DNA from: Carnegiea gigantea
Taxonomy: Eukaryota; Streptophyta; Magnoliopsida; Caryophyllales; Cactaceae
Length of the DNA: 64,000 nucleotides
Assembly: GCA_029747015.1 (NCBI GenBank)
Contig: JAKOGI010000141.1
Span: forward strand, 827,501 to 891,500
Reading direction: 5' to 3'
Shown here: in pieces, positions 53,236 to 63,705 of the stretch
How positions within the stretch are numbered: position 1 is the stretch's first letter
How the letters are laid out: each line of letters opens with the position of its first letter
Position numbers and translations under genes: made by a program
The notes under the pieces: model-generated
Databases searched by the model: none
Told to the model about the DNA's origin: nothing
The model's input: the letters and a program-made list of their open reading frames with translations, nothing else

Positions 53236-54397
53236 TGATGGATGTCACATTTGCATAGGATTTCATTAGTATTTGGGAGTCATTTTAGGGAATTATTATG
53301 CCTAGTTATATCATTTATGCCCGTATTTCTACTATTACGCATAGATTTTTCTTGTTTGAGAGTGCTTGCAGATTTTGACCTAGTGAGCCCAAAGCATGTT
53401 AGTAAAATGAAGATTTTGAGGCCTTATAGATCAAACAAGATATCAAAAAAGGCCCAATGACACCCAACTTGGGCATATTGTGGCTAGTACCATGGTCTAG
53501 GTGGATCCAGAAAGAAGCAGTAGGGTAAGACAAAGAGAACCAATGAACTAGTAGGCACCACACCCTGGCCATGGCGGGGAACATGGTCCGCAGGCCCCCT
53601 GATGACTGGTCAGACCTGATGGCCACTAGTCCATCAAGTCTGCTGGTTTTCTTCATAGTGTTTCATTTTCCAAGCATTTGGACAGTTTGTAGACTTTATT
53701 TCAGTGATAAAAACCTCGTTTTAATGCTTCCTTGGCATCTATCCATCATCCTATCATCATCGTCTTCCATCTTTAAGCATCCATAACCCACCATTATAGG
53801 GTTGCAGAAGAAAGGAGCGACGATCAAGCAACATTTGAAGATAAAGCAACGTTCCAAGTTACTTTAGAAGTAGACTGAAAGATCATCATCCGAGCTGTTG
53901 GAATAAGCTTTTATTTCCTTTTCTTTTCATTTATCTATCCTGTTAGTTTATATTAAGAACTTAGAGATGTTTATTTTGTCAATTTCAATAATGAGTAAGT
54001 AGAAAGTTTTATGAATTGAGTGATCTTGTGATAATCATATCCTTATACTTGATTAAATTAAGATCTAATGAGAATTATTAATAGTTTGATCAAGGCAATT
54101 CATTCCATTTTCAATGAAAATTATGAATTATTTAATGTTTTCAGCCATGAAATCCATTAGCAAGGTGAAAAGTACTTATTTGACCAGTTAGTCGACACAT
54201 CGTTAGGTGGTGCTACCCTTAGATGTCTTTAGCCATTGAATTTAGCCCCAATTATTTAACATTTGCTAGATAAGATCCAAATCAAATCTTGATTCCCCTT
54301 AGCAAGCTTTTGAAGGAAAACTTAGTGAGTCAATCTAGTCTTCATGGGAACGACCTTGATCTATACTACAACACTCATGTACTTGCAATGGCGATTA
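53236..54397 (+). repeat. 3' LTR of the Athila-like element
   Basis: 1162 bp, partner of 39674-39885 + 47321-48494, and about 220 bp shorter through an internal deletion near 54000. Confidence 0.85.
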
Positions 54398-54797
54398 GGG
54401 TCGAATAAGAGTGATTATCTATCGTGGATTACAAAAGGTTTAGTTCAATGCATGTCCCTACTAATTCTAGCTGAGAGTCTATTCACCACAAAACTCATGG
54501 CAATTGAACGCACTACGAAGATAGTGCATGAACATGGATATGCAGAAGTGGACATATGGACTGATTCGGTAGACATCATCCATACTAAAAGGAACTAAGA
54601 CGAAGTCTAATTGTTTCGGTCCAAGAAAAAGTGATTTTTGCCTATTATAATACGTATCATGAAGGACTTGAATCCATACAAAATTTTGAAGTAGCTAGAA
54701 GATTAATTTAGGAAGCATGTGAAAAAGTTGTATTAGAGAAATACCTTGTACTAATTTAACATATGTGCTGCCTGTTGACCCAAAAAAAAAAAAAAAA
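54398..54797 (+). pseudogene. L1-like LINE 3' end: RNase H remnant and poly(A)
   Basis: The frame after the LTR reads ILAESLFTTKLMAIERTTKI ... HGYAEVDIWTDSVDII, matching the RNase H-like domain at the C-terminus of plant L1 ORF2 (E-x2-A and the W-T-D-S step). Coding continues in pieces to a stop, then TGTTGACCC and an A16 tail end at about 54797. The same LINE is seen at 35893-36873 and 38640-39673. Confidence 0.75.
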
Positions 54798-55199
54798 CCT
54801 TATTGAATTCCTATTTGTTTGCCCTTTTTGATGCCTTACTGGATTACACAGACATGGATATAAAAGTAGGAAGCTTTCACTTACACAGATAAATTGCTAA
54901 CAAAAAACTTTACAGAAGGTGGATTGCATTTTTATAATTTAAACATTCTAAACCAACAACGAATATAAGATATATCAATTGTTGTAATGACTATCATCTT
55001 ATCTTACCTATTCCCTCCTTACATATGTTGGACCTAGAAGTATAGAAGGCTTGGAGCAGTGATTTATCTTATACTGTTGGATCAATATCAATGTAATTTT
55101 GCAGAATTTTGTGATAGTAGGTTTAGTTACAAGATTTTTTTTTTTAATAAAGTGGCTCCTGAGTGTAATTTAATTTAAACTTGATGTGGATTTTATGTT
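54798..55199. other. AT-rich spacer, nothing recognised
   Basis: No coding frame or terminal repeats seen. The sequence after the LINE poly(A) (CCTTATTGAATTCC) should be the right-hand target duplication, but I find no upstream match because the LINE 5' end is undefined. Confidence 0.45.
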
Positions 55200-56514
55200 T
55201 AGTTTTTAAAACCCTTTTTACTTACACGTGCACAAGATTGATTGTAGACTAGCAAGTATAGGGGTGTCGATCTCATGAGGAACAATATTGATTTCTAATT
55301 TCAACTCTTCCAATTATAAAGAATAAGTTGAATGAGGAGTGTAATTATCAATATGATTAAAGAAGAAAAAAGAAGAGTAAAAGTGTCAAGTAGAGAGAAT
55401 TCAGATGAGAGAATGTTCTAGGATTTCGGATTTCACCTTTGATGCAAATATTGAATTGCTAATTCAAATGGAGATTTGATTTGTCTCTTGTGCAACCTAA
55501 GCTACAAGCGTTAAGTTACAAATTGAAAAGATGAATTATGATTATCAAATAAAACTATTTATCCAGTGGTTTAGCATGAATTATTTTTTTAGATGTAACT
55601 CATCTAATTTCTAACATAAATTATTCAATTTTAACAATTATAATTTTAAGTCTATTTGCATAATGTCATATTAGCCTACAAGGTCTAATATTCATTTGAG
55701 ATAACAAATTAAACTATTGTAATCAACATGATCAAACAATAGGATTAGAATGCATAAGTAGATTAAGATCAAGTTTACACTCAAAATTATATAATCAAAG
55801 AGACAAAAATTACCCCAAAAGAAATTAGCAAAAATAATATTATTATTAAGGATCTATCCTAATCCTAGAAATGAGTAGTTCAGCCAACCATAGTTAGTGA
55901 AAACACCATGATAATTGGTATATTTCACTACCTATGTCCAAACTTTTGTACTCAATTACAAATTAAGGAAATAAACACTCAAATTTGACTCGCTAATGAG
56001 ATGAGAAGAGAAGAGAAAAATAGCCAACAAAGCTTATTTTTTTTCTAAACCCCTCAACTCAAATGGTTCTGTCTTACAAACTACTCTTAACTCTCTAAAG
56101 AAAATAGAAGATGGAAGGTAGAATGCTTGAATGAATGGATGAGTGTGTGGATGCTCCAACCCATGGCTCCTATTTATAGTGCAAAATCAACCCCTCTTGA
56201 TGCTCAAAAATTAATGAAAATTAATTTCAATTAATTAGTGGCTATCACAATACATAAGAGAAGGTTAGTCTTAAGCTAACAATTAATTTTTGATTAATTG
56301 CATTTGAATAGATTAACAATTAGCCATGTGGGAAATTTAGGGAAAAGAGTGGGCTGCAAAGGTGGAGTTGGATGAATACTGATGGGCTACTAGGATCGGC
56401 CCAACTGATTTGTGAGGGACAGGACGAGAAGAAGAGGAGCTGGGTAGTTGGAGATGGCTGCTGGGCTTCGGTTGGGCCATCTGATGGGCCCATACGGGCT
56501 GGTGAGAGAGAGGT
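55200..56514 (-). repeat. Possible Gypsy LTR remnant
   Basis: The left part (AGCAAGTATAGGGGTGTCGAT near 55250) resembles the end of the LTR at 39886 (GCAAGTATACGG...CGATCC). On the minus strand a TATA box (CTATAAATAGGAGCC, about 56165-56180) has promoter-like spacing. No partner LTR or interior is present, so it may be a solo LTR, truncated on the right by the Copia LTR at about 56515. Confidence 0.4.
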
Positions 56515-58136
56515 TGTTGTGTTATTATATTTAGTTTTGATGATAACAAATCCAAGTGTAAAAATCTGTCCAAGTAATGTTGCTCCGAACACGATCTCCA
56601 AACAGGCCTAACTGGGGTTTGTGATCTTTATTGTATTAACTGGTTTGCTACATGTGAGAATGTCTTCTAGACAGGTTTTACTTGGTGATTCTATATTAAG
56701 TCAAGAACACCATCTCGACAGTTGATTGTAAAGCGTGTTCCTGAACTCTAGCAATGCAAAGAACAACCCCAGCAAACAAGGTGGCCTTGGTGTTCACAGC
56801 AGCTCTACAAATCTCGGACAAGATGACTGGTTCAAAACAAGAAGTCTTGGGTATATAGGTTTTATTTAATTAGACTCTTGTTAATATGCCAATATTGAAA
56901 ACATCATTTTAAACACCTCTTGAATCGGTATTTGCGCTAAGTACTTCAGAACACCAGTTGCGAACAACCCCGCAAACAGGGTGCCTAGGGTGTTTCTGAA
57001 CTGCAGTGGCCATACCCGATTATTTTTGAAAAATTCATTTTGGTTGGCCAAGATCTCTAGAATACTTTCCTTGAATTTCAAAACTGCTATTTCTCTGGAA
57101 AGGATATTTCCTGAAAATATTTTGGGAGATTTTCGAAAATAAGTTTTGGAGATTTGCCAAAACTTAAAAATTTCCTTTGACCATATTTTTGGATATGGTA
57201 AAGTTTGAAAAGCTGAAAATTTTTGGTTGCTTTTTGAATCCACCTCTCGGCTATGGAAAGATAAGGGTTATCTTTTAAGATAACAAAATCCCTTATATTT
57301 TGGGATAAATTAATCATTAGCCGTTGGATAATTTTGCAAAACTATTTCCATACTTAGCTGATTCTGTGGTTTATGACCGTTGGTTTTTTTGTTTAAAAGC
57401 CTCTGCTTTTTCTCTCCCAGTACATACATATAGACAGAGACATACACATACACAACACATGGAAAAAGAGCAGATAGAAAACTCTGGTTGAATTTGCATA
57501 AACACAGCCTTTTGAAAAATTCAGGAAAATCAGAAAACTCGGTTTACACTCAAAGATTCTTGAGCTTCATTCTGAAAAGCAAACCGTGACAAGCTGTGTT
57601 TGATTTTGAGTTTTCAAACCATTGGCATAATAGGATCTTCATTGTACCTTACATCTGCTTAGTGAGAAGCACCCCCTGTAAGGTGTTTGTAACCCTGATC
57701 TTGAATCAGAAAAGTGAGTGAGTGTGTCCTAGTCGTGTGGACTTGGACGTGTCTAATCTTGCGAATGTTGGACGTGGTGTAACCTGTCTTTGGGAAGAAG
57801 GTTACGTGATTGCAAGTTGTAACAAGGTGTGTTACATTTGTAACGTGTGAAGCCCGTTGGTGAAAGTGGTTAAATCCTACACGAGGTAGGTCGTGGTTTT
57901 TCACACCTCAGTTGGGCTAGAGATGTTTTCCACGTAAAAATTGTGTGTGCTTTATTTTTCGCATTTATCTTGGTGATTTTCGCATCTGCAATATTTGAGA
58001 ACACCCCGTGCAAACAAGCTATCAGGGTGTTTGTCATTTGAGAACAACCTCTGTGAGGGTGTTTGTTATTTACAACGCGAAAATCAGACACCACAATTCA
58101 CCCCCCTCTTGTGGTTGGATACTCACGAACTCAACA
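56515..58136 (+). repeat. 5' LTR of the SIRE-type element (left border approximate)
   Basis: Starts near TGTTGTGTTATTATATTTAG and ends CTCAACA, two bases before the primer site. TTTAAAAGCC near 57393 may be the TATA element. The left border is inferred from the TG start, because the partner LTR is not in the window. Confidence 0.65.
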
Positions 58137-58138
58137 AG

Positions 58139-58150
58139 TGGTATCAGAGC
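58139..58150 (+). other. tRNA-iMet primer binding site (SIRE-type)
   Basis: TGGTATCAGAGC directly after the LTR end. Confidence 0.9.
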
Positions 58151-58192
58151 GGGTTCTCTTACAAAAGGTTAACACCTTGAGAGATTCTGAAG

Positions 58193-59926
58193 ATGAGTAC
58201 CCCACAAGGAATTCTTGAAGGGCAATCCATTACTCGTCCACCCTATTTCAACGGCCAACATTATAGTTGGTGGAAGAATAGGATGGAGAACTATATTCAG
58301 GCAGAAGATTATGAATTATGGATGCTCATCAAGAACGGGCCCCTTGTTCCCACCAAGGTGCTTGAAGATGGTAAGAAGGTTTCCAAGGAATCCATAGAAT
58401 TTGATACCGAGGACTACAAGAAAATGGAGAAAAATGCCAAAGCCAAAAAGCTTCTATATTTTGGCCTAGGACCGGATGAATACACTCGCATCTCTGAGTG
58501 TGAATCAGCCCAAGCTATCTGGAATGCTCTGCAAGTTGCTCATGAAGGTACGAGTCAAGTTAAACAATCTAGAATTGAGCTACTTATGCGACAATATGAG
58601 TTGTTTGATATGGGTGATCATGAAACTGTGATGGACATGTATACACGGTTCACCCACATCACGAACGAGTTAAAATCCCTGGGAAGATCTTTCACCACTG
58701 AAGAGTTGGTGAGGAAAATCCTCAGAATTTTACCTCGCACGTGGGAGGCCAAAGTAACAGCCATCCAAGAGGCTAAAGACATGAACCAGATCACCCTCGA
58801 CAAGTTGATTGGAAATCTCCAGACCTATGAACTCCGAAAGAACTCACAGCAAAGAGAGGAGCAAAAGAAGGATCGTGGGCTTGCCTTAAAAGCACATGAG
58901 GACACTGACTCTGACCTTGAAGATGAAGATATGGCCCTAATGTCCAGAAAATTCAAGAAATTCTTCAAAAAGGTCAAGGAAAACAACAAAAGAAAAGAAT
59001 TCAGTAAGTCCAGAAACACCCCCAAAGAACAGCTCACAGGGTGTTTCAAGTGCGGCAAACCAGATCACTTAGTCAAAAATTACCCTCTGCTTCGAGAAGA
59101 TCAAATGCCTGAACACCCTCGAAAACAGGGTCGAAAACACCCTATAAACAATCTGGGCAGGCGATTCTCGAAAGCTATGCTGGCTGCTTGGGGAGATTCC
59201 TCTGAGGATGAAGGAGAATCTGAAGCTGAAGAAGGAGTCGTAGCACTTATGGCACAAAGTGATTCAGATTCAGATGATGAATCAACAATCAGCTTTTCAG
59301 ATCTCAAGAACAAGGTACATGGTCTTAACAAAGCCACTTTAGAAGAACTTCTATATAATTTGATAGACACATGTGCTGATCTAAAAAGAGAAGTTCGTGA
59401 CCTAGAGCTTGAAAATGAAATTCTTAAAAATGAAAAACTCGGTTTACATGAAAATGTTAATATGCTCAAAGAAAACCTCTTTATAAAAGAAGGAGATTAC
59501 TCTCGAATAGAGGAAAAACTCTTTGAGGTGGAAGGAATGGTTGAGTCCCTGCTCAAAGAGAACAAGGGTTTGCATGCTAATAAAGAAAAACTGGAAACCG
59601 AGCTTAGCACAAACAAACGATGGAACAAATCTTCACAGGCCCTTGCTTGGTTAAACACTCACCACAGTCGAAACAGAAAGGGACTTGGGTATAAGCCTAA
59701 ACGAACAGTTTACCCAATTCATAGGAAGTATGTGGGATTACCTGAAAACATTGTTTGCTTTCATTGTGGTAAAACTGGTCACTATCGATATTCTTGTCCT
59801 TTAAGAAAACATGCCAATGAAAAGAATGAAAGGTATGTGAAACAAATCTGGATTAGAAAAGATGAACTTTACTTGTCTAAAAGAATGGGACCCAAGTGGA
59901 TCTGGGTTCCCAAAACTAACCCGTGA
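58193..59926 (+). CDS. SIRE-type Gag (577 aa)
   Basis: Starts MSTPQGILEGQSITRPPYF with the Copia gag pattern (FNGQHYSWWKNRMENYI). The UBN2-type capsid region spans about residues 20-215 (LRILPRTWEAKVTAI near 180-195). A first zinc knuckle near 284-297 has its last Cys replaced by Tyr. A heptad-rich coiled coil runs about 370-480, and an intact knuckle C-x2-C-x4-H-x4-C sits near 522-535. It ends KWIWVPKTNP at a UGA (59924-59926). The same frame continues directly into pol, so in related elements gag and pol would be one frame. Packages the element RNA into particles. Confidence 0.9.
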   Translation: MSTPQGILEGQSITRPPYFNGQHYSWWKNRMENYIQAEDYELWMLIKNGPLVPTKVLEDGKKVSKESIEFDTEDYKKMEKNAKAKKLLYFGLGPDEYTRISECESAQAIWNALQVAHEGTSQVKQSRIELLMRQYELFDMGDHETVMDMYTRFTHITNELKSLGRSFTTEELVRKILRILPRTWEAKVTAIQEAKDMNQITLDKLIGNLQTYELRKNSQQREEQKKDRGLALKAHEDTDSDLEDEDMALMSRKFKKFFKKVKENNKRKEFSKSRNTPKEQLTGCFKCGKPDHLVKNYPLLREDQMPEHPRKQGRKHPINNLGRRFSKAMLAAWGDSSEDEGESEAEEGVVALMAQSDSDSDDESTISFSDLKNKVHGLNKATLEELLYNLIDTCADLKREVRDLELENEILKNEKLGLHENVNMLKENLFIKEGDYSRIEEKLFEVEGMVESLLKENKGLHANKEKLETELSTNKRWNKSSQALAWLNTHHSRNRKGLGYKPKRTVYPIHRKYVGLPENIVCFHCGKTGHYRYSCPLRKHANEKNERYVKQIWIRKDELYLSKRMGPKWIWVPKTNP

Positions 59927-62900
59927 TTTGTTTTGCAGGCTGAAGTGAGAGAGAACAATCCCATAAACAACCCAGCAAACAGGGTAAGAAACACCCTGTC
60001 AAACAGATCAGAAAACAACCTTGAAAACAGGCAGCTGTGGTATGTTGATAGTGGGTGTTCGCGGCACATGACTGGAGAAAGATCAAATTTTCTCTCACTT
60101 ACAGCTTTGAATGGTGGGAGTGTAGCATTTGGAAACGGCAAGTCTGGGACAATTGTCGGTATAGGTAATATTGGTAAAACTCTCTCCCACTCAATTGATA
60201 ATGTGCACTTGGTTGATGGTTTAAAGCACAATTTGCTAAGTGTGTCCCAACTGTGTGACAAGAACAACCTAGTGGTGTTTTCACGAACACGTTGCTTGGT
60301 TGTAAATGACGACACAGGAGATGTTGTGTTGAGGGGGAAGCGATGTCAAAATGTTTATAAAGTTTGTATTTCCACTCTTCCCCAAAATAATCTGACTTGT
60401 TTAAATGCATTAAATGATGATATAATGCTATGGCACAAGAGACTAGGTCATGCAAGCTTATCCTTGTTAAACAAACTTGTTTCAAAAGACCTAGTTATTG
60501 GACTACCTTCCATCAAATTTAATGATGACAAGGTATGTGAAGCTTGTGCAAAAGGCAAACAAGTCAGATCTTCTTTTAAATCGAAAAGGTGTGTAAGCAC
60601 TACTCGACCTCTAGAATTGCTACACATTGATTTGTGTGGTCCCATGAGGATAACTAGTAGAGGTGGGAAAAAGTATGTGCTTGTGGTAGTGGATGATTAC
60701 TCTCGATTTACTTGGACCTTGTTTTTGGCATCCAAGGATGAAACCTTTGAGAATTTTATTGCCTTTCTCAAAAAGGTTGAAAAGAGAGTAGGACACTCCT
60801 TAATCAGCTTAAGATCTGATCATGGAACTGAGTTTGAAAATGCAAGTTTTATTAACTATTGTAATGAACATGGTGTTGATCATAACTTCTCAGCCCCAAG
60901 ATCACCCCAACAAAATGGGGTGGTTGAGCGCAAAAATCGCACCCTGGAAGACATGACCAGAACAATGCTTATTGCCAGTGGTCTTCCTAGGTATTTCTGG
61001 GCAGAAGCATTGAACACCTTATGTTACATTATAAATAGATGCATGATCAGACCTATGTTGAATAAAACTCGTTATGAACTTTTCAAAGGCAGAAAACCCA
61101 ATATTACGCACCTAAGGACATTTGGTTGTAAGTGTTTTGTGCATAATAATGAGAAGGATGTCTTAGGAAATTTTGATCCAAGAAGTGATGAGGCAATACT
61201 TCTTGGCTATTCATCTCACAGCAAGGCATACAAAGTCTTTAACAAAAGAACCTTGTGTGTTGAGGAAAGTGTGCATGTACTTTTTGATGAATCTAACTCC
61301 TTGAATGAGAGTGATGCGCAGGATGAAGAGTTTGAATTAGGTCTTGTCCAAAAATTGTTGAACCAAGAAAAACAAGGTAAGAACAACCTGAAGAAAACAG
61401 GTACAGAAGGTGTTCCTCAGAACAGCAGGCAAGGTGAACACCAAACAGGGGAAAACACCGCTGAACCCTGTTCAGAACCATGTTCTTCAGGAATAAGGTT
61501 ACAAACAGGTGCAGAAACAGGATCAGGAGGTGTTCTTGAGCCTGATCCTACACACATTTCAGTTAGAACAGAGCATGTGTCTGTGGATCCTCTTACTCCA
61601 CGACCATGGAAGCACCATAGTTTGCACCCTCTTGATCAAATCTTGTCAGATATTAATACTGGAGTGCAAACTAGATCTAAACTAAAGAATTTTTGTGCTT
61701 TCTATGCTTTTCTTTCTAACATTGAGCCAAAAAGTGTGAATGAAGCTCTTGCAGATTCAGATTGGATCACGGCTATGCAAGAAGAGCTTCATCAATTTGA
61801 AAGAAACAAGGTATGGCACCTTGTACCTAAACCTGCAGAGAGAACAATCATTGGAACCAAGTGGGTGTTCCGAAACAAACTGGATGAGTCAGGAACAGTC
61901 ACCAGGAACAAGGCACGGCTGGTTGTACAAGGATACAATCAAGAAGAAGGGATCGATTACGAAGAAACCTTTGCACCAGTTGCTAGAATTGAGGCTATTC
62001 GAATTTTAATAGCCTTTGCAGCTCATATGGAAATCAAGCTATATCAAATGGATGTTAAAAGTGCATTCCTAAACGGATACCTTAAAGAAGAGGTGTATGT
62101 CAAACAACCCCCCTGGTTTTGAAAATGGTGATTTTTCAAATCATGTTTTTAAACTTGACAAGGCACTTTATGGTTTAAAACAAGCTCCAAGAGCTTGGTA
62201 TGAACGGTTGTCAAGTTTTTTACTTGAATATGATTTTAGAAGAGGCAAGGTAGACAATACCTTGTTTCTAAAATCTAAGGGGGAATATTTTTTAATTGTC
62301 CAAATATATGTTGATGACATCATATTTGGCGCAACTCATCATGATTTATGCAATGAATTTTCAAATATGATGAGGAGTGAGTTTGAGATGAGCATGATGG
62401 GTGAGCTTAATTTTTTCTTAGGCTTACAAATCAAGCAAACTCCAAACGGCACCATGATCCATCAGCAAAAGTATATCAAGGAATTACTTAAGCGTTTTGG
62501 GATGGAGTCGGCCAAACCCATAGACACTCCTATTTCTCCTTCAACCAAGTTGGTTATGGATGATGGGAGTCCCTCAGTTGAGGAGAAACTCTATCGGGGT
62601 ATGATTGGGTCACTCTTATACCTAACTGCTAGTAGACCTGATATTGTTTTTAGTGTTGGTTTATGTGCCCGTTTTCAGTCTAATCCTAAGGAAACTCATC
62701 TTAAGGCTGTTAAACGGATACTAAGGTATTTGAAACATACACCAATTTAGCTTTATGGTATCCTAAAGGTTGCAATTTTGATCTTGTTGGATATGCTGAT
62801 GCTGACTATGCTGGATTCCTAGTTGATAGAAAGAGTACCTCAGGTATGGCTCACTTTCTTGAACCTTGTTTGGCATCTTGGGCTACCAAGAAGCAACATT

Positions 62901-63250
62901 CAGTTGCCATGTTCACGGCAGAAGCTGAATATGTTGCAGCAGCTTCATGTTGTGCTCAACTGTTGTGGATAAGGCAACAGCGTAAGGACTTTTGTGTTGA
63001 CATTGGATGCATTCCTATTTTTTGTGATAACACAAGTGTAATTAATATTGCCAAAAATCCATGTCAACATAAAAGAACAAAGCATATTGACATTCGACAT
63101 CATTTCTTGAGAGATAATGTTGAAAAGGGTTTAATCTCTATGAATTTTTGCTCAACGGAAAGTCAAATTGCTGATATATTCACTAAGGCACTAGCTAGAG
63201 ACCTTTTTGAGAGAAATAGACTGGAACTAGGGTTGGTGAGAACACCTTGA
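59927..63250 (+). pseudogene. SIRE-type pol: protease, integrase, RT, RNase H, with two frameshifts
   Basis: Continuous with the gag frame after one UGA. Order: protease ([13 protein letters not shown] near 60040), GAG-pre-integrase ([11 protein letters not shown]), integrase ([35 protein letters not shown]), a variable linker, RT ([35 protein letters not shown]), RNase H (VGYADADYAG; TAEAEYVAAA; IFCDNTSVINIAKN). An extra C in a C6 run (62108-62113) shifts the frame. The shifted frame carries RT through to a TAG at 62748. A one-base loss near 62738 restores the original frame for RNase H to the stop at 63248-63250. The gag-to-RNase H content is otherwise complete and well preserved. Confidence 0.85.
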
Positions 63251-63705
63251 GATACCTGTTTCCAGAACATGAACTGGGTTTGGTAAGATCAACCTTTACA
63301 CCCTGTTCTCTCCCCCTGTTTGCAAATTTTATTAATAACGGATGTGATTGCATATGCCCGTATTGCATGCATTTTTTTTTCTTATCTACTTAGTACAGCA
63401 TAAGGGGATGTACTGGAGCCGTCTTAATGCCATTCAGTCGAATCAGATCAGACGGCAAAGAATAGGCATAATACAGAGAACAGGTACGCCCCTTGGTTGC
63501 TCGGTGTGTTTGCTTTCCTTCCCAAGGCACAAGTTGTTATTGCTCCTACCCGTTGCAAATCAAGAGATCTTCTCAAAGATTCGGCTGCTCTCTCTCTCTC
63601 TCTCTTTTTATGCCCTGCTCTTAGTACTATCGTTCGTCTTGCCCTCAAGCAAAAACCGAACATCCTGCAAACTCCTTAAACCCTAATCTCTCTCCTCTAG
63701 CAACA
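63251..63705 (+). other. Spacer between pol and the third frame
   Basis: Contains further copies of the AACACC/ACAGG-type motif just after pol (63240-63325), a CT tract near 63590-63606 and a leader-like AAACCCTAATCTCTCTCC directly before the ATG at 63706. Confidence 0.6.

Larger units (their letters stand above)
39674..54397 (+). mobile_element. Athila-like Ty3/Gypsy element, internally deleted, with nested insertion in its 5' LTR
   Basis: The 5' LTR is in two parts, 39674-39885 and 47321-48494, separated by a minus-strand element. The 3' LTR is 53236-54397. After the 5' LTR, TGGCACCATTGTCGGGG (48501-48517) is the Asp-tRNA-type primer site. The interior holds degenerate gag and protease, then a scrap of RNase H, but no RT core or integrase. 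It sits within a LINE. I could not define its target duplication. It cannot be autonomous. Confidence 0.85.

Noticed and set aside
56320..56611. Frames of 78-93 codons on both strands before the SIRE-type LTR
   Set aside because: No domain, and they cross the probable LTR border.
59880..59940. Possible intron between gag and pol of the SIRE-type element (TTTGTTTTGCAG looks like an acceptor)
   Set aside because: The frame continues across the UGA without shift, and any donor would leave an implausibly short intron.
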